Assembly: GCA_902798535.1 (NCBI GenBank)
Contig: CADBWU010000003.1
Location: 1 to 50,611 of the forward strand
DNA: 50,611 bases
Reading direction: 5' to 3'
Origin: an uncultured Pseudomonadota bacterium
GTDB lineage: Bacteria > Pseudomonadota > Alphaproteobacteria > RUG11792
Position numbers and translations under genes: made by a program. Under the pieces are notes generated by a model, which saw only the letters and a program-made list of their open reading frames with translations, was not told the DNA's origin and ran no database searches. Of the stretch, positions 43,895 to 50,611 are shown in pieces; the first letter of the stretch is position 1; the number at the start of each line of letters is the position of its first letter.

Positions 43895-44614
43895 CTAACT
43901 AACTTTCAGAACGTTGGAAATATCGGAATTTGAATCTTCATTAAAATCCCTGAGGATATATCCGCGTCCCCAAACTGTTTCTATACAACTTGAACCACCA
44001 GTAAGATCTGAAATTTTTTTTCGCAACTTACATATAAAAACATCAACTATTTTTAGTTCAGGCTCATCAAGACCTCCATATATATGGTTTAGAAACGCCT
44101 CTTTAGGCAGTACTGATCCTTTTTTAAGCGCTAAAAGTTCAAGAATTGCGTATTCTTTTGAAGTAAGAGCTAATTCTCTACCATACACTTTTGCTGATCT
44201 TTGCTTTATATCTATAGAAATGGGGCCAACTTCTATGTTTGATGAACTATGTCCGGATGTTCTGCGTACAATGGCATATATTCTAGCCAAGAGCTCCACT
44301 TTACTAAACGGCTTAGTAAGATAGTCATCAGCGCCAATTGAGAGGCACTTCACTTTATCATCAACTGCATTCAACCCGGATAAGACTATAACGGGGGTCG
44401 TGTTTTTAATTTTTCGAATGCGTGATAGAACTTCAAAACCATCAATATCTGGTAGCATCAAATCTAAAATAACCGCGTCATAGTCATAAAATTTCATCAT
44501 TTCTAGCGCTTCAGTTCCATTTTCTGCAATATCGCAAGAAAATTTCTCATCTTCGCATGTCATCTTGACTCTGCGTGCTATATTGCTCTCGTCTTCGACA
44601 ACTAGTATCTTCAT
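43895..44614 (-). CDS. ctrA: CtrA-type response regulator
   Basis: An OmpR-class response regulator of 239 residues from MKILVVEDES; the frame has four extra codons upstream. The receiver domain has the acidic pair E-D, the phospho-acceptor D51 in VILDLMLPDIDGFEVL and the Lys in YLTKPFSKVELLARI. The DNA-binding domain has the CtrA-specific segments LTSKEYAILELLALKKGSVL, AFLNHIYGGLDEPELKIVDV and FICKLRKKISDL, and ETVWGRGYILRD. CtrA is the master cell-cycle regulator of Alphaproteobacteria, which anchors the taxonomic placement. Its phosphorelay partners are not in the window. Confidence 0.9.
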   Translation of the reverse strand: MKILVVEDESNIARRVKMTCEDEKFSCDIAENGTEALEMMKFYDYDAVILDLMLPDIDGFEVLSRIRKIKNTTPVIVLSGLNAVDDKVKCLSIGADDYLTKPFSKVELLARIYAIVRRTSGHSSSNIEVGPISIDIKQRSAKVYGRELALTSKEYAILELLALKKGSVLPKEAFLNHIYGGLDEPELKIVDVFICKLRKKISDLTGGSSCIETVWGRGYILRDFNEDSNSDISNVLKVS

Positions 44615-45134
44615 ACCCAATCCCAACTCTCCCCATCTAGAAATATTGTATCAAACACGAGTGGAAATGACTTAACGTGTATATTAAATTTTAGATAAAA
44701 TCTAATTTTTTTTTAAAAATTCAACGGTCTGAATTTTTTTTCCTTGAAAGAGAGAAAAATCTGAAATCTTGCTATTATGCGAATAGAAGTTCGTTACAAA
44801 AATTTTGGCATAAATTCCTTTTTACCGAAACATACGTATTCAACAAAACGCTTGAGGCGCGGTTCCATTTTATCTTCTTCTCATCCAAACGATCATACCT
44901 TAACACCTTTTTATCGTATATTGTTGCCATCGAGCACTTTCCTAAAGTTAACCTCCGTGGAATACTTTTCCCTGTGAAGTTTTGTGTTTCGCCCAGACAG
45001 TTATCAAGTTCATTAATTGTCTTTTGATTTTCTTGGAGTTTTTAACATCTTCCAATTTGTGTTGAATATCTTTTTATTTTTTTTTGCGTACTCCATAATC
45101 ACATTCATTAAGCTTTGCGACTAACTAAAAACTT
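44615..45134. other. 520-bp gap without a supported gene
   Basis: Upstream of ctrA, AT-rich with several long T and A runs. Short frames on both strands (for example plus 44777-44977 and a minus-strand 51-codon frame there) show no family signature. Confidence 0.4.
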
Positions 45135-45161
45135 GACAGGAGATACTATCTATCTCCTGTC
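45135..45161 (-). terminator. intrinsic terminator of the secreted protein gene at 45169
   Basis: GACAGGAGATA (45135-45145) and TATCTCCTGTC (45151-45161) form a perfect 11-bp stem. On the minus strand AAGTTTTTAG follows. Confidence 0.8.
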
Positions 45162-45168
45162 CGCTCAG

Positions 45169-45870
45169 TTAATCTAACATACTTTTGTATGTGATTAATT
45201 TTTCTATGCCTTCTAAGAAATTTACATTGGGATGATACTTTTGTATTTGCAAAAATCTCTCATATGTCACGGAGAATACCCTCGGGAAAAAATTCTCAGT
45301 AGTTTGTGATTTGACAAATTCGTCAGCATCAAATAGCATCGTGCTTATCTTACCTGTCTTGAGTTCATCAGTTTCTTTGTTGTAAACAAATCCTGTTAAA
45401 GCAGTGAGCTTTGATTCTGGTTTGCCATATGGGTTTTCCCAAAGTAATTTAAATATATTAGCCTTGTCTTTTCCATATAGATGCTCAAAAATTCCATCGT
45501 TGCTTATCTGAGTCGCGTAATTTAATGCCTCACTCAACGCATCAAACAACATGTGAGCGGATGATAGTTTGATTGGAATTATCTTGTTAGATTTCTCATC
45601 GTAGCCACAATATGCCGGTACTTTGGCAACTTCTTTTGGTAGATGTATCGTCAAGCTATTTGGGTCGAATCCACTATTCACCGCCGCGTCCTCTTTTATG
45701 CTAAATTGCTGTTTGCCCATAGAGGACAGTTGTATAAGTGCTACATCCAAAAAACTTGGGCCAGATTGGAAATTAGGTACTGGTTGTGAACTTGCAGACA
45801 CGGGAACTGACGACAAACTTATTGCAGAAAGTCCGCATATCGTCATTCGTTTGATAAAGTTTATATTCAT
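45169..45870 (-). CDS. secreted protein of unknown function
   Basis: A 233-residue protein with a signal peptide (FIKRMTICGLSAISLSSVPV then SASS, cleavage near SAS-SQ). The mature part has no recognised domain. Segments include SLTIHLPKEVAKVPAYCGYD, SSAHMLFDALSEALNYATQI and EHLYGKDKANIFKLLWENPY. It has its own terminator. It sits downstream of the YiiX-like gene in the same direction, but the 278-base gap with a hairpin suggests separate transcription. Confidence 0.65.
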   Translation of the reverse strand: MNINFIKRMTICGLSAISLSSVPVSASSQPVPNFQSGPSFLDVALIQLSSMGKQQFSIKEDAAVNSGFDPNSLTIHLPKEVAKVPAYCGYDEKSNKIIPIKLSSAHMLFDALSEALNYATQISNDGIFEHLYGKDKANIFKLLWENPYGKPESKLTALTGFVYNKETDELKTGKISTMLFDADEFVKSQTTENFFPRVFSVTYERFLQIQKYHPNVNFLEGIEKLITYKSMLD

Positions 45871-46088
45871 TGTTTGCTCATCAAAAAGACTAATTCTCTC
45901 TTCCAGATTGAAATAGGCATCTCTGTGTAATCAAGAAATTTTTGACTTTGCTAAAATTCTTTATATATTTTATATTTTGAAATACTAATTCTAGGTTAGC
46001 ATTTTTGGGATTTGTGATATAATTCCCGCTGTTCAAAAATGTCAACATAAGGCACTTTTTGTTTTTTTTACTAATTTACCTACCAAAA

Positions 46089-46133
46089 TGCACGATGTGT
46101 TTGTTGGCTTTTTTTCACAATCACCATCGTGCA
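46089..46133 (-). terminator. candidate terminator of the YiiX-like gene
   Basis: TGCACGATG (46089-46097) and CATCGTGCA (46125-46133) are exact complements with a 27-base loop. On the minus strand TTTTGG follows. It starts 16 bases beyond the stop codon. Confidence 0.55.
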
Positions 46134-46148
46134 CTATGTTGCTAAGAT

Positions 46149-47201
46149 CTATTCTCCGTCGCAGATGGTGCAACAACCTAATGTCAATTTAACGAACAGG
46201 TCGTTGAGCCATTCTCGAAAGGACGATCGCCTTGGTGCGGTTTGTCCATCGTCCGGACAATACATTTCGAATGATATTTTTAAAGGAACGTCCTCTGATG
46301 CTTTGTCCTTAAGAAGGTCGCGATTTCCCGCTCCGCTTCCTAGCAGTCCGGGAATGACATTATTTGAGATAATGTCGTCATCAAAAACATCACATTCCTT
46401 ATAAAAAAGAGAGACAAGTTCACTACAGAAAACATTATCGACACGTTCTTCCTTATTCAAGTCTGCAACAGAACCGATTAGTTCTCTCAGATTTGCAATG
46501 CTTTCATACGGTCGCCCCAGATATTCCTTCATGAATTCCATCGTAACTTCAGAAGAAACACTTTCATACATCGGACGCACGAAAACATTTCCACCGAATT
46601 CCAACAGACGTTTGCCGAGATCCCTTATATGCACATGAGGCGCTATGCCATGCATAATTTCGCCAACGGAACCAAACGATTCAATAGCAAATGAGGCTTT
46701 AACATTTGGATAATGAACTGCACATATGACACTTCTATGAGTGTCCTCCAACTCTCGTATTACTGCTCTTCCCGCCTTTTCTGATAAAGAAGCAGTAGTG
46801 TGTGATGAACCGCCTGGCATAACATCAAGTATTGTGCCATACAACTCTCTTGGATCAAGATTAACCACAAAACCCGAATGTGATAACCCCAAAGGATTTG
46901 GGGCTTTCTTTACTTTGGAAAAGGCTCTAATAACATTTCCAGATGAACCATTTGTCGCAAAGTTTAAAGCACTACCATTTGTTATCTCAACTGTCTCTAC
47001 AGTTTGTAATCCAATTCTGTCCTCAACTTCAGGATTGGCCTGGTAGCAAGGATTTTTGAAATAAACTGTATCACCTTTGAAGACATATTCATCAACTGTG
47101 ATTGGTTCTTCATCAAGCATATCATTAGTCGCTGCACGTCCAGTCGATGCAAGAACTATGAAAGTTGCAGATATGTTTAGAAGATGCTTCCTAATATTCA
47201 T
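46149..47201 (-). CDS. secreted YiiX/YaeF-like permuted papain-fold (NlpC/P60-type) protein
   Basis: A 350-residue precursor. GGAG precedes the ATG at 47201, and a signal peptide (NISATFIVLASTGRAA) follows. The catalytic order is that of circularly permuted NlpC/P60 enzymes. GDTVYF comes first, then LGLSHSGFVVNLDP with the candidate His108, and VHIRDLGKRLLEFGGNVFVR. A distal NVFCSELVSLFYKE holds the candidate nucleophile Cys259. Such proteins cleave amide or thioester bonds, often in lipids or cell-wall peptides. An exported copy in a host-associated bacterium could act on the envelope or on host material (inference). The frame extends 10 codons upstream without a better start. The C-terminal 60 residues are extra. 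Confidence 0.7.
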   Translation of the reverse strand: MNIRKHLLNISATFIVLASTGRAATNDMLDEEPITVDEYVFKGDTVYFKNPCYQANPEVEDRIGLQTVETVEITNGSALNFATNGSSGNVIRAFSKVKKAPNPLGLSHSGFVVNLDPRELYGTILDVMPGGSSHTTASLSEKAGRAVIRELEDTHRSVICAVHYPNVKASFAIESFGSVGEIMHGIAPHVHIRDLGKRLLEFGGNVFVRPMYESVSSEVTMEFMKEYLGRPYESIANLRELIGSVADLNKEERVDNVFCSELVSLFYKECDVFDDDIISNNVIPGLLGSGAGNRDLLKDKASEDVPLKISFEMYCPDDGQTAPRRSSFREWLNDLFVKLTLGCCTICDGE

Positions 47202-47325
47202 ATTTTCTCCATTAAAATTACACTCGTTCATTTATAGAATAACATTTATATCGTGCGCATTTAATATATCTATTCTAAATAATACTTATTTTTTAATATA
47301 ATATATCAAATATAACCAAAATTTC

Positions 47326-47354
47326 TTGACACAAAAAGAAAATGATGATAGATT
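47326..47354 (+). promoter_or_regulatory. rpsT promoter
   Basis: TTGACA (47326-47331), a 17-base spacer and TAGATT (47349-47354) lie about 35 bases before the rpsT ATG. This is the best sigma-70 match in the window. Confidence 0.8.
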
Positions 47355-47390
47355 ATTCCATAGTGATTTGATTTTTGTAAAAAGTGTTTT

Positions 47391-47672
47391 ATGGCTTCTC
47401 ATGAGTCTGCAAAAAAATGTATAAGAAAATCGGCAAGGCAACATGCTGTTAATACCAGCAGGATGAATAGGATTAGAACATTTATCAAGAAATTAGAACA
47501 AGCAATAGCCGAAAAGGTTTCAAAGGAAAATATTTTGAAATCTTTTTCAGAGATGCAGAAAGAAATTATGAAAGGCGTTAATAAAAAAGTAGTTCATAAA
47601 AATGCTGCGGCTAGGAAGATATCCAGAATGAGTCATAAGGTTAAAGTGGCTGTAGGAGAAGATAAGAAATAG
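47391..47672 (+). CDS. rpsT: 30S ribosomal protein S20 (bS20)
   Basis: A 93-residue, very basic helical protein with the bS20 pattern: MASHESAKKCIRKSARQHAV, NRIRTFIKKLEQAI, then KGVNKKVVHKNAAARKISR. It binds 16S rRNA early in 30S assembly. It has its own strong promoter. The ferredoxin reductase gene starts five bases after its stop, so read-through is likely. Confidence 0.95.
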   Translation: MASHESAKKCIRKSARQHAVNTSRMNRIRTFIKKLEQAIAEKVSKENILKSFSEMQKEIMKGVNKKVVHKNAAARKISRMSHKVKVAVGEDKK

Positions 47673-47677
47673 GCTCA

Positions 47678-48724
47678 ATGCGTCCAGAAGATATTTGGGA
47701 AGAACCTAAAGAACTTTCTGCAGGTTCTTCCTATAGGGTTGATGTTGCAATAGTTGGCGCTGGGGTCGCTGGGATGTATAGCGCCTATTGTTGCTCGTTG
47801 GCGGGTCTTAGTTGTGTGTTGATTGATGAGTTGGCAACAGCTGGCGGACAGTGTATGGCTTTGTATCCTGAAAAGTTGGTTTTTGGTGTTCCTGGTTATA
47901 CCAATATCAAAGCTAAGGACTATATATCACGGCTTTCGGAGCAATGCCTCGGAGTAGCGTCGCATGAATTTTTTGGTTATAAGGTAACAAAAATAAAAAG
48001 AAAGCCAGAGGGTGACTTTGAATTAAGTGCCAAGAATGTGGGAATTTGTTCCAAAGTAATAAACGAAGTCGCAATAACCTCAAAATATATTATACTAGCC
48101 ACAGGAATTGGCGAAATGAAGCCTAATATACCATCGACAATACAAGGGATAAATGAAATATCTCAAGATTCGGATTTTATCCAATTTTATTGTTTAAATC
48201 ATGCTTTATATCGAAATAAAAATGTTATAGTGGCAGGCGGAGGAGATTCTGCCGTAGATTTTGCAATAGATATAGCTTCAGTTGCAAAGCAAATAACTTT
48301 AATACATCGCAGAGACGTATTTTCCTGCGAACAGCATAAAATAGCAAAATTGGATAAGTTGGCAAGGGACAGAAAAATAAAATTAGAACTAGCACAGAAC
48401 ATTTACAAATTAGAAGAAGAGAACAGAATCCGTTTGGTATATACCAAAGATAAGAACCAAGATGAGCACAAACATGAAACAGATCATATCGTGTTCTGCT
48501 ATGGTTTTGTAGCTTGTCCTGGTATGTTGGTAACGGATTTAGGATTGCAAATCGAAAAAAATTTGATTAAAGTCAATTTAGAAACTATGGAGACTTCCAT
48601 AAAGAATTGCTATGCTGTTGGGGATGCGGTTACGTATGCATCCAAAAAGAAGAATATTGTCCCCTGCTTTTTTGAGGCAGATCGGACTGTACGTGCAATA
48701 AAGAATGAAGTATCTGGAGGGTAA
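47678..48724 (+). CDS. ferredoxin--NADP+ reductase, thioredoxin-reductase-like type
   Basis: A 348-residue flavoprotein. The FAD Rossmann motif is VAIVGAGVAGMYSAY. LIDELATAGGQCMALYPEKL and VFGVPGY is the segment typical of bacterial TrxR-like FNRs. The NADPH motif is VIVAGGGDSAVDFAIDIA, and the second FAD segment is NCYAVGDAVTY. The redox CxxC of real thioredoxin reductase is absent, which separates it from TrxB. It moves electrons between NADPH and ferredoxin or flavodoxin, for example for Fe-S cluster assembly. uvrA starts one base after the stop. Confidence 0.88.
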   Translation: MRPEDIWEEPKELSAGSSYRVDVAIVGAGVAGMYSAYCCSLAGLSCVLIDELATAGGQCMALYPEKLVFGVPGYTNIKAKDYISRLSEQCLGVASHEFFGYKVTKIKRKPEGDFELSAKNVGICSKVINEVAITSKYIILATGIGEMKPNIPSTIQGINEISQDSDFIQFYCLNHALYRNKNVIVAGGGDSAVDFAIDIASVAKQITLIHRRDVFSCEQHKIAKLDKLARDRKIKLELAQNIYKLEEENRIRLVYTKDKNQDEHKHETDHIVFCYGFVACPGMLVTDLGLQIEKNLIKVNLETMETSIKNCYAVGDAVTYASKKKNIVPCFFEADRTVRAIKNEVSGG

Positions 48725-48725
48725 T

Positions 48726-50611
48726 ATGGAATATATAAGAGTTAAAGGTGCAAGGGAACATAATCTCAAGAATATAGATATAGATGTTCCGAAGAATAAG
48801 TTAGTTGTTATAACGGGTTTAAGCGGTTCTGGGAAATCAACACTTGCGTTTGATACTTTGTATGCAGAGGGGCAACGACGTTATGTGGAAAGTTTGTCAT
48901 CGTATGCTCGACAATTTTTGAATTTAATGCCAAAACCAGATGTTGATAAAATTGAAGGCTTAAGTCCTGCAATTTCTATCGAACAAAAAACTGTTTCTAA
49001 AAATCCTAGATCTACTGTAGGCACAATAACCGAAATATATGACTATTTAAGAGTACTATATGCAAGGATTGGAACCCCTTACTCTCCTGCAACTGGATTG
49101 CCCATACGGGCACAGACAGTTTCTCAGATAGTTGACGCAATAGCAGAATATCAACCAGGGAAAAAGTTTTACATACTAGCCCCAATAGCCAGGCAAAAGA
49201 AAGGCGAATTCAAAACTGAATTGTATATGATGCAAAAGCTCGGATTTACAAGAGCTTTTATTGATAAAGAATTATACCAACTCGATGAATTCCCCTCGCT
49301 TTCAAAAACGATCAAACATGATATTTCCATCGTCATAGATAGGATATCTATTCCTCAAGAAACAGAAGAACTAGATGATTTGAAAAAACGACTAGCCGAT
49401 TCTGTTAGCATTGGCCTAAAACATGCAAATGGACTGCTGATAACAAAGGATTTTGATACGAATGAAGAAAAGATATATTCAGAACATTTTTCCTGCCCAG
49501 TATCTGGTTTTTGCATTGAAAAAATAGAGCCAAGATTGTTTTCATTCAATAGCACAAGGGGAGCTTGCCCATCTTGCGGTGGTTTGGGATTTAAAGGAGG
49601 AAATACCAGTATATACGGATATTTCGGAAGAAAACTTCAGCAAGAGCAAGAGGAAGTTGAAGATATGTTTTCTTCTCTTGAACGAGAAATTTGTCCGAAA
49701 TGTCATGGCACCCGGCTATCTGAAGAAGCATTATCCGTTCGAATCAAGGATAAAAACATAGCCGAAATTTCAGATATGTCCATTGCCGCTGCCAAAGAAT
49801 GGCTATCCAATCTTTGGTCACATCTCGAAGAAAAAGAAAAATCTATTGCAGAAAAACTTATCACCGAGATAACCAATCGTTTGCAATTTTTGATAAATGT
49901 CGGGCTAGACTATCTCAGTCTATCGCGCGCATCTGAGACATTATCTGGAGGAGAAAGTCAGCGCATTAGGCTAGCTTCACAAATTGGGTCTGGATTGACC
50001 GGAGTAATGTATGTTCTAGACGAACCTTCAATAGGGTTACATCAACGTGATAACGATCGACTTATTGCAACCTTGAAAGACTTGCGGGATTTTGGCAATT
50101 CAGTAATCGTTGTTGAACATGATGAAGATGCGATGTATGCATCTGACTGGATAATAGATATAGGTCCAAAAGCTGGTGTTCATGGCGGTTATGTTTGCGC
50201 AGAAGGCACAGTTGAAGATATAAAGAAAAATCCCAATAGTTTAACTGGACAATATCTATCAGGTGAAAAAAAAATTGAAGTACCAAAACGTCGAAGACCA
50301 GTAAATCCGACGTGCGCCATAGAAGTCGTTGATGCGCATGCGAATAATTTGAAACATATCAATGTAAAAATTCCTTTAGGTGTCTTTACATGCGTAACCG
50401 GCGTCTCTGGCTCTGGAAAATCAACACTTATCATAGATACTCTGTTTCGAGCTGTTTATGAAAAACTAAACCGTGGTGTAATCAAAGTTAAAGAACTTGG
50501 CGGAATAAGAAACATAGAGCTTATAGATAAAGTCATCGATATCAGTCAAGCACCTATAGGCAGAACACCACGTTCAAATCCAGCTACATACGTCGGTTGC
50601 TTTACGGATAT
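48726..50611 (+). CDS. uvrA: excinuclease ABC subunit UvrA, 3' truncated by window edge
   Basis: The frame is open from the ATG at 48726 to the end (about 628 residues seen). Walker A of ATPase I is TGLSGSGKSTLAFDTLYAEG. VESLSSYARQFL, IGTPYSPATGLPIRAQTVSQ and FSCPVSGFCIEKIEPRLFSF follow. The SPAT and CPVSG variants, instead of CxxC, are usual in alphaproteobacteria. The ABC signature is LSGGESQRIRLASQIG, with MYVLDEPSIGLHQRDN and VVEHDEDAMYASD after it. ATPase II starts with VTGVSGSGKSTLIIDTLF. Between the central cysteine pairs (GACPSCGGLG and ICPKCHGTRLS) only 38 residues remain, where other UvrA proteins have roughly 110, so the central insertion is strongly shortened. Confidence 0.95.
   Translation, partial: MEYIRVKGAREHNLKNIDIDVPKNKLVVITGLSGSGKSTLAFDTLYAEGQRRYVESLSSYARQFLNLMPKPDVDKIEGLSPAISIEQKTVSKNPRSTVGTITEIYDYLRVLYARIGTPYSPATGLPIRAQTVSQIVDAIAEYQPGKKFYILAPIARQKKGEFKTELYMMQKLGFTRAFIDKELYQLDEFPSLSKTIKHDISIVIDRISIPQETEELDDLKKRLADSVSIGLKHANGLLITKDFDTNEEKIYSEHFSCPVSGFCIEKIEPRLFSFNSTRGACPSCGGLGFKGGNTSIYGYFGRKLQQEQEEVEDMFSSLEREICPKCHGTRLSEEALSVRIKDKNIAEISDMSIAAAKEWLSNLWSHLEEKEKSIAEKLITEITNRLQFLINVGLDYLSLSRASETLSGGESQRIRLASQIGSGLTGVMYVLDEPSIGLHQRDNDRLIATLKDLRDFGNSVIVVEHDEDAMYASDWIIDIGPKAGVHGGYVCAEGTVEDIKKNPNSLTGQYLSGEKKIEVPKRRRPVNPTCAIEVVDAHANNLKHINVKIPLGVFTCVTGVSGSGKSTLIIDTLFRAVYEKLNRGVIKVKELGGIRNIELIDKVIDISQAPIGRTPRSNPATYVGCFTD

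Noticed and set aside
44672-44687. TTAA-N8-TTAA upstream of ctrA as a CtrA autoregulation box
   Set aside because: The CtrA consensus spacing is seven bases; with eight bases in AT-rich DNA this is likely chance.
44777-44977. 66-codon plus-strand frame upstream of ctrA
   Set aside because: Low-complexity Ser/Leu/Lys composition without motif, and several equal-length frames overlap on the other strand.
49579-49761. Separate plus-strand ORF inside uvrA, suggesting a frameshift
   Set aside because: The uvrA frame runs without a stop from 48726 through this region and contains the cysteine pairs, so no frameshift is needed.

Overview
The window is a stretch of AT-rich chromosome from a reduced, most likely host-associated alphaproteobacterium. 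The evidence is a CtrA-type response regulator, a ParABS locus joined to rsmG, an alphaproteobacterial-style UvrA (SPAT in place of the first zinc pair), low GC, many secreted proteins of unknown function and a heavy load of decayed insertion sequences. A Holosporales-like bacterium fits best, with Rickettsiales as the alternative. This placement is inference, because no rRNA gene is present.

Layout. 1-3463: two members of a secreted paralogue family flanking a HAD-IIA phosphatase. 3556-6695: tRNA-Thr, a MotA/TolQ-like channel subunit, prfA and ftsQ. 6766-13014 (minus strand): a long gatC-thrS-nrdG-like-tsaB-(rimI remnant)-rsmG-parA-parB cluster with four parS-like sites. 13284-14880: IS481 and IS1 relics flanking greA. 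14903-18974: ftsH-glmM-GT25 operon. 19143-26583: metG, rluB-tadA, tRNA-Asp, fba, an ABC-F ATPase, dusB and a secreted DUF362 protein. 27010-32112: two closely related paralogues, each with a run of ten G inside its signal-peptide codons, flanking an esterase/CorC operon. 32291-37331: kdsB, a duplicated pseudopilin, pepA-dnaN. 37393-39564: the largest paralogue. 40224-45870: recG, small secreted proteins, IS200 relics, ctrA. 46149-50611: a secreted YiiX-like papain-fold protein, rpsT, ferredoxin-NADP reductase and the first two thirds of uvrA.

The main discovery is a dispersed family of five secreted proteins (at 1, 2249, 27010, 31134 and 37393). They share an N-terminal module with a GKAI-x-DC motif and an NWNAV-x-LYNYV motif, followed by unrelated C-terminal regions. 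In two of them the reading frame is broken at a G10 tract in the signal peptide. Removing one G restores in both a full secretory precursor with a well-placed Shine-Dalgarno. This is the classic architecture of contingency (phase-variable) loci, and both genes are OFF in this assembly. IS relics and a GC-rich nested palindrome lie beside these genes, which suggests a shuffled, host-interaction gene family.

Other notable points are parS sites embedded in rsmG and in a broken rimI, a tandem duplication of kdsB-5'/pseudopilin that created a chimeric pilin, and a UvrA whose central zinc/insertion region is cut to about 40 residues. Promoters, terminators and relic boundaries were read by eye and are approximate.
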